Assembly: GCA_947463105.1 (NCBI GenBank)
Contig: CANHSD010000078.1
Span: 1-11,389 of the forward strand
Length of the DNA: 11,389 bases
Direction of reading: 5' to 3'
DNA from: Chitinophagaceae bacterium
GTDB taxonomy: Bacteria; Bacteroidota; Bacteroidia; Chitinophagales; Chitinophagaceae
Shown here: positions 1 to 6,403 of the stretch, one piece after another
Layout of the letters: the number at the start of each line of letters is the position of its first letter
Numbering within the stretch: position 1 is the first letter of the stretch
The notes under the pieces: generated by a model
What the model was told of the DNA's origin: nothing
Seen by the model: the letters and a program-made list of their open reading frames with translations, nothing else
Databases searched by the model: none
Translations under genes and position numbers: made by a program

Positions 1-1595
1 CCTGAAATTGCTTCAGATGCCAATGCATAAGGATTGGTGAACTCAGGTGGTATGCGGGTAACATTGTTTGTTCCCGGAACAAAAGGTGAAAAAGCACGGT
101 CAGCTATGATGAGGGGTTTAAAAAACCAAAAGTAAGATCCCTGAGGACTGCGGTTGTTGTCAACCTTTCCAGCCAGCGTAACAATGGCTTTGAGATCCTT
201 TGTCATCTGGAAAGTGACGTTTGTGCGAAAATTGTATTTCCTGTATTTCTGGATATCACTCTTCAAAATGCCATCATCTGCCAAAATACCAAGACTTGTA
301 TAATAGGTTACGCCTTCAGACCCGCCCGAAGCAGAAATGTTATGTTGCTGCTGCATGGTAAAGTCTCTGAGGGTTTCTTTAAACCAATCATAATCAATAT
401 ATCCTGGCTCAGTTCCCGCTTTCCACTTATCAAGATCAGTTTGGCTGAATGTTGGAGACAATTTGGTATTGCGATCCATTTCATTCCTGATGGTGCGGTA
501 GGTGTAGGCATCTACCATATCTGGCATGCTGGTTGGCTGCTTGTAGCCGACAAAACTGCTGTAGTTGAATTTTGCCAATCCTTTCTGCCCTTTTTTTGTT
601 GTAACGATAATTACACCATTGTCTGCATTCATTCCGTAAATGGCGGCAGCGGCATCTTTCAGTACAGAAATGCTTTCAATATCTTCCGGATTCAATCGCT
701 CAAAATCAGACATCCCGTCACGGGGGACTCCATCAATCACGAGCAACGGTGTACCAAAACCCCTGATGCTCACAAGGCTGTTGAAAGTGCCAGGCTCTGC
801 AGTCTGCTGCCTGATGTGAACACCAGGAATTTTGCCCTGGATATTACTGACCACACTGGTGCTTTTGGTGGTAAGGATGTCCTTACTTTTTATGTTAACA
901 ACGGCTCCGGAAAGCGTTTCTTTTTTCTGGCTTCCATATCCAATCACGACCACATCAGAAAGATCCTCAGTGGCTGATTTCAATACAATATTGAATGTTT
1001 TTTTCCCTTTGAGCGGAAGTTCTTGCTGAACACGGCCTACAAATGAAACTACAAGTGTGCCCTCAAGGTTGTCTACCTCAAGATTGAAACGGCCCTGCGC
1101 ATCCGTAACTGTTGCCTTTGAAGAACCCTTGATGTATACTGATGCGCCTGCCAGGGGCATTCCCTGTTCATCTGTGATTTTGCCTGAAATGATTTCCTTC
1201 AGCTCCGCTACAGGTGTAACATCAGCAATAACCAATGGCTTTGGTTTCACAACAATTGTCTTTTCAATAATGGTATAGGCCAGTGGTTTACCCTTGAAAC
1301 AAAGGTCAAGTGCCTGTTCCAGGCTGACATTGGTGACATCAATACTGACATTTCCTGCCTCCTGTAAAAATTGGGAACCGTACAAGAAATCAAATCCTGT
1401 CTGCTTTTGAATCTTTTTAAACACTGATCTCAAAGGGACATTCTTCTCAGCAAGTGAGACCTGAGAAAATCCGCTTGCCGAGACCTGCATGCAGGCAACC
1501 AGCAATAAGAAAACTGTGAATTTCATAATCAGAATGGTTTTGATTAGTGTTCCTGAGTACCTTTTTGGAGGGCTTGATAAAGGCTTAAAATGCAT
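1..1595 (-). CDS. SusC/RagA-family TonB-dependent receptor with STN signalling domain (susC-1), C-terminus outside window
   Basis: This is an outer-membrane TonB-dependent receptor; only the first 531 residues are in the window, so the barrel is incomplete. In order: an N-terminal extension (1-23), a signal peptide beginning MKFTVFLLLVACMQVSA and ending near GFSQ (~45), an STN domain (~46-117, ending EKTIVVK), a carboxypeptidase-regulatory-like domain (~136-205, ISGKITDEQGMPLAGASVYI), and a SusC-type plug (~213-340, with DVVVIGYG, LLVIDGVPRDG and NGVIIVTTKKG). The rest is the early barrel. The STN domain is what FecR-coupled receptors use to signal to their anti-sigma factor. The preceding genes are fecR-1 and an ECF sigma factor, so this is the receptor of that trio. 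I chose ATG 1595 because an in-frame TAA lies 21 bases upstream and because the other receptor in the window has the same extension and start context (ATGCAT). ATG 1526 is the alternative. A SusD gene probably follows to the left. The substrate is unknown. Confidence 0.95.
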   Translation of the reverse strand, partial: MHFKPLSSPPKRYSGTLIKTILIMKFTVFLLLVACMQVSASGFSQVSLAEKNVPLRSVFKKIQKQTGFDFLYGSQFLQEAGNVSIDVTNVSLEQALDLCFKGKPLAYTIIEKTIVVKPKPLVIADVTPVAELKEIISGKITDEQGMPLAGASVYIKGSSKATVTDAQGRFNLEVDNLEGTLVVSFVGRVQQELPLKGKKTFNIVLKSATEDLSDVVVIGYGSQKKETLSGAVVNIKSKDILTTKSTSVVSNIQGKIPGVHIRQQTAEPGTFNSLVSIRGFGTPLLVIDGVPRDGMSDFERLNPEDIESISVLKDAAAAIYGMNADNGVIIVTTKKGQKGLAKFNYSSFVGYKQPTSMPDMVDAYTYRTIRNEMDRNTKLSPTFSQTDLDKWKAGTEPGYIDYDWFKETLRDFTMQQQHNISASGGSEGVTYYTSLGILADDGILKSDIQKYRKYNFRTNVTFQMTKDLKAIVTLAGKVDNNRSPQGSYFWFFKPLIIADRAFSPFVPGTNNVTRIPPEFTNPYALASEAIS

Positions 1596-1602
1596 AACTT
1601 TG
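1573..1602 (+). promoter_or_regulatory. Candidate antisense promoter over the susC-1 start codon
   Basis: On the plus strand, positions 1595-1602 read TAACTTTG, a full match to the Bacteroidota housekeeping -7 consensus TAnnTTTG. CTTG at 1573-1576 lies 18 bases upstream and matches three of four bases of the -33 TTTG element. Transcription would begin near 1607-1610 and run away from susC-1 toward fecR-1. One caution is that the -7 box lies in the start-codon context shared with the other receptor, where the matching plus-strand sequence is TAATCTTG without a -33 element. It may therefore be partly a by-product of the leader sequence. Confidence 0.4.
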
Positions 1603-1621
1603 GTTTGTTTGGGTTAATGAT
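1596..1621 (-). promoter_or_regulatory. A/C-rich 5' leader of susC-1, shared with the second receptor
   Basis: On the coding strand, the bases just before the start codon are ATCATTAACC followed by an A/C-rich tract ending CCAAAGTT, then ATGCAT. The second receptor has nearly the same arrangement at 10001-10026 (ATCATAAACC, A/C-rich tract, CCAAGATT, ATGCAT). No Shine-Dalgarno sequence is present, as is usual in Bacteroidota, where unstructured A-rich leaders support initiation. The similarity supports the long start codons chosen for both genes. Confidence 0.5.
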
Positions 1622-1643
1622 ACAGGTCTGTCACGACTTATTT

Positions 1644-1655
1644 ATTAGGTACCCA
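1644..1655 (-). promoter_or_regulatory. TGGGTACCTAAT element upstream of susC-1
   Basis: On the coding strand, TGGGTACCTAAT begins about 60 bases before the susC-1 start codon. The fecR-2/susC-2 gap has TGGGTTACCTATC at 10082-10070, differing mainly by one inserted T. Both copies lie in the spacer between an anti-sigma gene and its receptor gene, where an ECF-sigma-dependent promoter is expected, so this is a candidate -35 or operator element. Distances to the start codons differ (48 versus 69 bases), and I cannot pick a convincing shared -10 element. Confidence 0.3.
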
Positions 1656-1663
1656 GGCATTAT

Positions 1664-1697
1664 GCCGTCTCGACTTCCCTTCGAGGCGGTTTTTTTT
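1664..1697 (+). terminator. Rho-independent terminator read on the plus strand (antisense to the operon)
   Basis: Positions 1665-1673 (CCGTCTCGA) pair with 1681-1689 (TCGAGGCGG) across a 7-base loop, and eight Ts follow at 1690-1697. On the plus strand all nine pairs form, one being a G-U wobble (1668-1686). On the minus strand that pair becomes a C-A mismatch and no T-run follows the hairpin. The structure therefore favours a plus-strand transcript. No plus-strand protein gene ends here, so the likely user is an antisense RNA. A second small inverted repeat, GGCAT-T-ATGCC (1656-1666), overlaps its left edge. Confidence 0.6.
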
Positions 1698-1710
1698 GGG
1701 TTTCCTTAAC

Positions 1711-2916
1711 TTAATTGTTTTGAGCAACCACTAAAACTTTCTTACCCACAATCCTGAATTTCGCAACCCCAGTCAACTCGAGCATTTGAAAAACTTTCGA
1801 TGCATTTACATCTCTTGAAATGGTTCCACCAAGGTGTTTGCCAGAAAAATTACCTGAATACTCCACATCCACATCATACCACCTTCCAATCTGACGCATT
1901 ACCGTCTCCATATCGGTTGATTCTCCAAAATGAAACTTTCCATTTTTCCACGCAACAACCTCCTCAAGATTGATATCACTTGTTGTTTTCAATTCTCCAT
2001 TCGGGAAAATTCTTGCCTGCTGTCCGGGTACCAACATCGATGGTTTTGAGCTGGAACCAACCCTAACCTTTACACTTCCCTCGAGCAATGTTGTATTCAG
2101 CGATGCCTCATCAGCATAGGCATTCACATTAAAATGCGTACCCAATACTTCAACTTCACCCCTGCCTGCCACATCCACCTTGAAAGGCTTCTGCTTGTTC
2201 TCAGCCACTTCAAAATAACCTTCCCCATGGAGTTCTACTTTCCTTTCATTCCCATTAAAAACTACTGGAAACTTCAGTGAAGAAGATGAATTAAGCCAAA
2301 CTTTTGTACCATCTGAAAGCGTCAACTGAAATTTTCCTCCTTTAGGGGTTGATACAGAATTAAAAACTGTTTCGAGTTCTTCTCCCCCAGCCTGGTATTG
2401 AAGTTTTCCATCATTTACTTTTTGTATCTGAACGGCCCCTTGTAAGGCAATGTTTCCATTGGACGCATCGTCAAGGATAACAACCGAGCCATCAGCAAGG
2501 GTTAAAACCGCCTTGTCCTCTCCAGGCACAAAATCGTTTAACAGTGGCTGTTTAGAGGGTGTTTCAACAACTGTAATCGGATTGGATTGCTTGTTGTAAA
2601 GGGAAAAATATGCTGAAAATGCAAGCAGAAAAAAGCTTGCTGCGACGGAAATCCGCTTTAGCGAAACAACTGGGGTTTTGCCGGATTTTCTTTTGGCTGC
2701 GCTAATTTTTTGGTGAATTTTATAAAGAATTTCTTTTGCGGCTTCATCATGTTGATCAATAGAAGCATTGATTTCATTGAAGAAATCCTCTCGCAGCAGC
2801 TCTTGCAACAAATACGTATCCCCAGAATCCAGAAACTCCAAAAGCCATTTTCGGTCTTCCGGATTCCAGTTTGTCTGGGTCAAAAGGAGCTTCAATTTGG
2901 TTTTAACTTTTTCCAA
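1711..2916 (-). CDS. FecR-family anti-sigma factor (fecR-1)
   Basis: An inner-membrane anti-sigma regulator of 401 residues, a usual length for the Bacteroidota family. Residues 1-85 are cytoplasmic and should bind the sigma factor. One membrane segment lies at about 89-107 (ISVAASFFLLAFSAYFSLY). The periplasmic FecR domain spans ~188-285 (PKGGKFQLTLSDGTKVWLN, HGEGYFEV, GTHFNVNAY, TTLLEGSVKV), followed by PGQQARI. The C-terminal DUF4974 domain (~327-398) has a fold related to STN and contains IGRWYDVDVEY. The gene lies 55 bases after the ECF sigma gene and just before susC-1, so it should pair with both. The start codon is TTG (2916). An in-frame TAA four codons upstream and no ATG until far into the protein rule out ATG. 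It has no cysteines, and the whole domain set is intact. Confidence 0.95.
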   Translation of the reverse strand: MEKVKTKLKLLLTQTNWNPEDRKWLLEFLDSGDTYLLQELLREDFFNEINASIDQHDEAAKEILYKIHQKISAAKRKSGKTPVVSLKRISVAASFFLLAFSAYFSLYNKQSNPITVVETPSKQPLLNDFVPGEDKAVLTLADGSVVILDDASNGNIALQGAVQIQKVNDGKLQYQAGGEELETVFNSVSTPKGGKFQLTLSDGTKVWLNSSSSLKFPVVFNGNERKVELHGEGYFEVAENKQKPFKVDVAGRGEVEVLGTHFNVNAYADEASLNTTLLEGSVKVRVGSSSKPSMLVPGQQARIFPNGELKTTSDINLEEVVAWKNGKFHFGESTDMETVMRQIGRWYDVDVEYSGNFSGKHLGGTISRDVNASKVFQMLELTGVAKFRIVGKKVLVVAQNN

Positions 2917-2958
2917 GGCAGTCGTTCGTTATGATAAATACTACGCTGCCATGAAAAT

Positions 2959-2966
2959 GGGGGGGG
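2959..2966 (-). repeat. Homopolymer tract of eight C (coding strand) in the sigma/anti-sigma gap
   Basis: Eight Gs on the plus strand (eight Cs in the transcript) lie five bases after the sigma stop codon and 42 bases before the fecR-1 TTG start. Long G/C homopolymers are prone to slippage. Here it is intergenic, so length changes would alter spacing or mRNA structure but not a reading frame. Confidence 0.6.
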
Positions 2967-2971
2967 TATTA

Positions 2972-3556
2972 TCAATAAAATTTAAGAAAAAACCAGGCAA
3001 CCAGCCCAACACTGGGAGATTTCATCATTTGTTCTTTGATGGATTGAAATGCAGCAGCGAGGTATTCCTTGACTGTATGCCTGGAAATTTTCAACTTATC
3101 GGCAGTTTCAGCATAACTGAGCCCCTTGAGCTTGCACATGTAAAATACTTTTTGCTTTTGAGGAGACAATTTGCTAACAGCCTTCTCCAGCTCATTCAAC
3201 CTGATATCAGTCAATGACTGTCCTATTGTCATCTCAACAGCGTCCTGCTCCACAACATTCGATAAAACCTTCTCCCGCAATCGCTTTTTCAGAAAAGTCA
3301 TTGACCGGTTATAACTTGTGACAAACAGCCAGCCAGCAAGAGACCTTGCAACATCAATCTTCTCGCGATTTTCCCACAACGAAAGGAAGACATCCTGTAA
3401 AATATCTTCTGCTGAAGCGTTATCCTGTACGAGTTTGAGAATATTCCCGTGTACGGCCTTGTAGTATTTCCAATAAATGGCATCAAAGGAGTTCATGTCC
3501 CCTTCAGCCATTTTTCTTATCAACTGCAGTTCATCAAATGGTTTGCCTGACTTCAT
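2972..3556 (-). CDS. ECF-type RNA polymerase sigma factor
   Basis: An extracytoplasmic-function sigma factor of 194 residues, normal for the family. It should direct RNA polymerase to the promoter of the receptor operon once released by FecR. Region 2 spans ~24-90 and contains the conserved SAEDILQDVFLSLWENREKI, followed by LAGWLFVTSYNRSMTFLKKR. Region 4 spans ~120-175 with the helix-turn-helix LSYAETADKLKISRHTVKEY. The separate region 3 of housekeeping sigmas is absent. The C-terminal tail is hydrophobic (VGLVAWFFLKFY), which is common in Bacteroidota ECF sigmas paired with FecR. It is the first gene of the sigma/fecR-1/susC-1 unit and is set off from the upstream operon by a strong terminator. 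The ATG at 3556 fits the family length. Confidence 0.95.
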   Translation of the reverse strand: MKSGKPFDELQLIRKMAEGDMNSFDAIYWKYYKAVHGNILKLVQDNASAEDILQDVFLSLWENREKIDVARSLAGWLFVTSYNRSMTFLKKRLREKVLSNVVEQDAVEMTIGQSLTDIRLNELEKAVSKLSPQKQKVFYMCKLKGLSYAETADKLKISRHTVKEYLAAAFQSIKEQMMKSPSVGLVAWFFLKFY

Positions 3557-3672
3557 TTTGTAATCAAGTATTTGTCAAGAAACAGTGTTCATGAATTTGA
3601 CATGAAGATGTTTTTGAGAATATTGCTAATCAATATTAATACATTTAGCGGTTCTTTTCGATTTTTCAAACC
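3557..3672 (-). promoter_or_regulatory. Upstream region of the sigma gene, rich in short repeats
   Basis: This 116-base gap between the upstream terminator and the sigma start codon should hold the promoter of the sigma/fecR-1/susC-1 unit. It contains a perfect inverted repeat, AATATTG-N5-CAATATT (3619-3637), and two direct-repeat pairs each spaced 11 bases, about one helix turn: TCAAG at 3564 and 3575, and CATGAA at 3590 and 3601. TAATATTG on the coding strand (3640-3633) matches seven of eight positions of the TAnnTTTG -7 box, but no -33 element lies at the right distance. These are candidate operator and promoter sites only. Confidence 0.35.
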
Positions 3673-3702
3673 AAAAAAAGCTCCTTGGATAACCAAGGAG
3701 CT
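3673..3702 (-). terminator. Strong intrinsic terminator after the TlpA-like gene
   Basis: A perfect 10-base-pair stem (AGCTCCTTGG with CCAAGGAGCT, 3679-3688 and 3693-3702) closes a 4-base loop. On the minus strand it is followed at once by a run of Ts (3679-3673). It begins 22 bases after the stop codon of the TlpA-like gene and ends the fecR-2/susC/susD/tlpA unit. The other strand has a weaker T-rich tail (CTCTTTTT, 3703-3710), so some bidirectional activity is possible. Confidence 0.9.
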
Positions 3703-3723
3703 CTCTTTTTAAAAAACAATCAA

Positions 3724-4893
3724 TTAGTCCGGCATCAACTCTGCCAATTTCTTTTCAAGGGTTTTGTGCAGACCCTCACTTGTACCCAGTATTTTCAAAA
3801 CGAACTTGCCATTGCGATCAATCAGGAATTTTGTTGGATACCCGTTGATGTCGTGAGACTTTGCAAGATCATTGATGTCAGCGTCGTTCAACACATGCAG
3901 CCAATCAATGCCATCTTCTTTGATGGCCTTGCGCCATGACGCATCTTGCTGAGCTTTGGATCCACCAGCGCTGAAAGCTTCGTTGGAAATGCCAATGATC
4001 TCCAACCCCCTGGACTTGTATTTAGCATACAATTCTTTGAGCGCCGGGTGGCTTTTGCGGCAGGGCACACACCAACTGCCCCAGAAATCAAGCAAAATCA
4101 GCTTGCCTTTCAAATCAGCTGTATTGACTTGTTTGCCATCAACGCCCACCAGGGAAAACTGAATCATGGGCTGACCCAATGCAGTCTTTCTGTTACTTTC
4201 TACTTTTAGACCAAGTCCTTTTCCAGCTTTTGTATCCTTGTAGCGGGCATCGATTGCTTCATACCGCCTGTACATGTCATCAGAAGACATGACAAGAAAA
4301 AGATTAGACAGCATCAAAATGCTTGAAAATGCTGCAGGATGCGCATCAATGAACCTCATCCTCACTTGCTGGTTCTCTTTGCGAAGTACTGAAAGCTTGG
4401 CCATCAGTACCGCATTGCCAACAGTATCTTTTGCATTCAACTTTTTGTTGATTTCTTTTTGTATCTCCCAAGTTGCTCGGTTAAATGCAATCTCATCTTT
4501 CCGGTATGTCTCGTAGTCAATAATTTCTTTGTCCTTGGATTTAATGCTCGCAGCAAACGCCTCCTTGGCATCACCGGTGATGGTGATGGCTGCATTGGTC
4601 AGCACAAACATGAGGAATGGAGGTGCCGATGCTGCCTTTCCAACACGAAGCATCAGGCTAGTGTCCAACACTTCCATGCGCACAATCTGTGGCTCATCCA
4701 ACTGACCTTGCCACAGTACAATACCCTTCTTGTTGGCCACGAGTGTATCATTGGTATATTTTCCGTTCTTGTAATAAGATGCCTTCACCTTGTTGGTACC
4801 CAAATGATCAAACTTGGCTTTCACGGTGAACCCTTCTTGCGCGAAGATGATCAAGGGCAATAAAAAAAGAATGAGCGTTGCTGTTTTTTTCAT
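3724..4893 (-). CDS. Periplasmic TlpA-like thiol-disulfide oxidoreductase
   Basis: A thioredoxin-fold protein of 389 residues, predicted to act in the periplasm on disulfides. The signal peptide MKKTATLILFLLPLIIFAQ ends near residue 19 with no lipobox cysteine, so it should be soluble. Residues ~20-235 resemble the DUF4369-type N-terminal domain common in Bacteroidota TlpA proteins. The thioredoxin/AhpC-TSA domain occupies ~238-387, with the active site WCVPC (Cys275 and Cys278, the only cysteines) in LLDFWGSWCVPCRKSHP and the cis-proline motif GYPT (Pro353). It is the last gene of the susC-2/susD operon, 31 bases after susD, and a strong terminator follows. Such TlpA genes often accompany SusCD pairs in this phylum. 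The substrate is unknown; reduction of imported ligands or of cytochrome-maturation proteins are alternatives. Confidence 0.93.
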   Translation of the reverse strand: MKKTATLILFLLPLIIFAQEGFTVKAKFDHLGTNKVKASYYKNGKYTNDTLVANKKGIVLWQGQLDEPQIVRMEVLDTSLMLRVGKAASAPPFLMFVLTNAAITITGDAKEAFAASIKSKDKEIIDYETYRKDEIAFNRATWEIQKEINKKLNAKDTVGNAVLMAKLSVLRKENQQVRMRFIDAHPAAFSSILMLSNLFLVMSSDDMYRRYEAIDARYKDTKAGKGLGLKVESNRKTALGQPMIQFSLVGVDGKQVNTADLKGKLILLDFWGSWCVPCRKSHPALKELYAKYKSRGLEIIGISNEAFSAGGSKAQQDASWRKAIKEDGIDWLHVLNDADINDLAKSHDINGYPTKFLIDRNGKFVLKILGTSEGLHKTLEKKLAELMPD

Positions 4894-4924
4894 GTTACGA
4901 TTTCTTGCTTGTAAATTAAGGTTA

Positions 4925-6382
4925 TTATTGGTTGTCTGGCATGCCAGGGTTCAACCGCAGAATTGCAGGAGGTATTCTCATCACAAGCCGCTCTGCCTTG
5001 AGGGTATAGGAGGCACCATCCAATGGATGGGTAGCATCAACATTGTTGTACTTGGTGTCATTCCAAAGACGCCTCATGTCGAACCACCTGAATCCTGTAC
5101 CTGCAAACTCACGCTTTCTTTCATCCAAAATTGCTTTCATGATTGCATCCTGGGTGGTAGCAACAACTGTTGCCTCAGCCAAAGGCATCCTTGTTCTCCT
5201 GAGAGTTTCCAGGTCGGCCTTGGCACCAACAATGTCGTTGGCCCTTGCCTTGCTTTCTGCAATCATCAAATACAAATCTGCCAAATTAGGCCCCCAATTG
5301 ACTGAGACGGGTCCATTCCGCTGTTGGCCTGGTAGCCCAGGTGCAGGAACAGCATTGGTCGTGCTGTTATTGAAATAGAATCTTTTCCTCTGGTCGTTTG
5401 CGCTAAAAAGTGCAAAAACATTGGGCTTCAGGTAGACGGTATTTCTTGCAGTAGCAAAATTCAAGCTCATTATTTTGAGATAGATGTTTTCATTGCTAAG
5501 TGTTTGGGCAGGATATCTATTCGCGCCTAACCATGCCTGACCAGTCGTAATCCAGCTTGGCATGACTGTATTGTAGTTGTACAATGAAACCCCTACAGTA
5601 TGGTTGGGCATGGAGGCAAGCGCCAAATTCAGTTGAACAAGCGCATTGGCATAGTCACCCATCCAGAAATAGGTTTGTCCCAACAAATAATAGCCTGCTG
5701 TTTGTGCCAACCTTGCCCGGTTAACTGTGCGAACAGGCAAATCAGGAATGGATGCCTTTAATTCACTGATGATAAATTCATACACCTCCTTTACCGTTGC
5801 CCTTTTGAAATTGGATCCGCCTGCGTCGGCAACAGCCACAATGGGAATACCCAAGTCAGTCGATGCTGTTGAGGAATTGTATGGCTTTGCAAAATAGTTG
5901 ACCTGAAACAGATGCATATAAGCCCTGTTGGCCCTTGCCTCTGCCAACAATTCCTTTTTTTGTTGGAGGGTTCCATCAGTTGCATCCATCACACCATTGG
6001 CAATAACATTGTAGATATAGTTCTGTGAATAGAAGGTTCCCCATTCACTGGATTCATCCTCTTCCTGAAAAAGGTCATCCTTCCATTGGTAGGCATTCTG
6101 ATAAGATAGTGGCTGTGTACTCAAATAGGCTGCGCTTGAAAAAACATCATCAGACATTAGTACCGGTGCTCCAGGATATCCAATGATAAAAGGCAAGCTT
6201 CCTGGCACGCTCCTTACGTTGATCAGGCTATAGAGATTCGTGTTATTAAAAAGTCCGTTATAATGATCAATTCTTTTGATCAGGTCAAGTCCTTTAGGCT
6301 CAACATCAAGAAACTTTTTACACCCTTGAAACCCTGTCATGAGTGAAATCAACATCACTGCACTAAGCAATATTCTTTTCAT
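4925..6382 (-). CDS. RagB/SusD-family outer-membrane nutrient-binding lipoprotein
   Basis: The surface lipoprotein that caps its SusC partner and binds the substrate. It has 485 residues, at the short end of the usual 450-600. The signal peptide ends in the lipobox FQGC, with Cys21 as the lipidated residue followed by KKFLDVEP, the typical SusD start. The helical TPR-like core runs through ~95-250 (AYMHLFQVNYFAKPYNS, AGYYLLGQTYFWMGDYANAL). The C-terminal half has the family signatures NLADLYLMIAESKARAND and REFAGTGFRWFDMRRLW, and ends with RIPPAILRLNPGMPDNQ. It starts 21 bases after the susC-2 stop and is surely co-transcribed and paired with it. Apart from the lipidated cysteine it has no cysteines. 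The substrate class cannot be read from the sequence. Confidence 0.96.
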   Translation of the reverse strand: MKRILLSAVMLISLMTGFQGCKKFLDVEPKGLDLIKRIDHYNGLFNNTNLYSLINVRSVPGSLPFIIGYPGAPVLMSDDVFSSAAYLSTQPLSYQNAYQWKDDLFQEEDESSEWGTFYSQNYIYNVIANGVMDATDGTLQQKKELLAEARANRAYMHLFQVNYFAKPYNSSTASTDLGIPIVAVADAGGSNFKRATVKEVYEFIISELKASIPDLPVRTVNRARLAQTAGYYLLGQTYFWMGDYANALVQLNLALASMPNHTVGVSLYNYNTVMPSWITTGQAWLGANRYPAQTLSNENIYLKIMSLNFATARNTVYLKPNVFALFSANDQRKRFYFNNSTTNAVPAPGLPGQQRNGPVSVNWGPNLADLYLMIAESKARANDIVGAKADLETLRRTRMPLAEATVVATTQDAIMKAILDERKREFAGTGFRWFDMRRLWNDTKYNNVDATHPLDGASYTLKAERLVMRIPPAILRLNPGMPDNQ

Positions 6383-6403
6383 GATAATTTTCTTTTTCCT
6401 TTG

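Larger units (their letters stand above)
1608..1697 (+). ncRNA. Candidate cis-antisense sRNA between fecR-1 and susC-1 (DonS-like)
   Basis: A transcript of about 90 nt is predicted from the promoter-like sequence at 1573-1602 to the T-run ending at 1697. It would be antisense to the 5' untranslated region of susC-1 and would end 14 bases short of the fecR-1 stop codon. Known biology: Bacteroides fragilis DonS and its relatives are cis-encoded antisense sRNAs of roughly this length, placed between the anti-sigma gene and susC in ECF-controlled loci, where they repress the operon. What I see here is only the promoter-like and terminator-like sequences in the right order and orientation. Expression and repression are inferred. 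Confidence 0.35.

Noticed and set aside
342..977. Plus-strand open frame of 211 codons
   Set aside because: It lies wholly inside susC-1 on the other strand, has no recognisable domain, and its low-complexity composition is typical of an antisense shadow.
2768..3217. Plus-strand open frame spanning the sigma/fecR-1 gap
   Set aside because: It is antisense to both gene ends; a frame open by chance across the short gap is more likely than a gene.
4459..5305. Two overlapping plus-strand open frames across the tlpA/susD junction
   Set aside because: Both are antisense to well-supported genes and show no domain, signal peptide or start context of their own.
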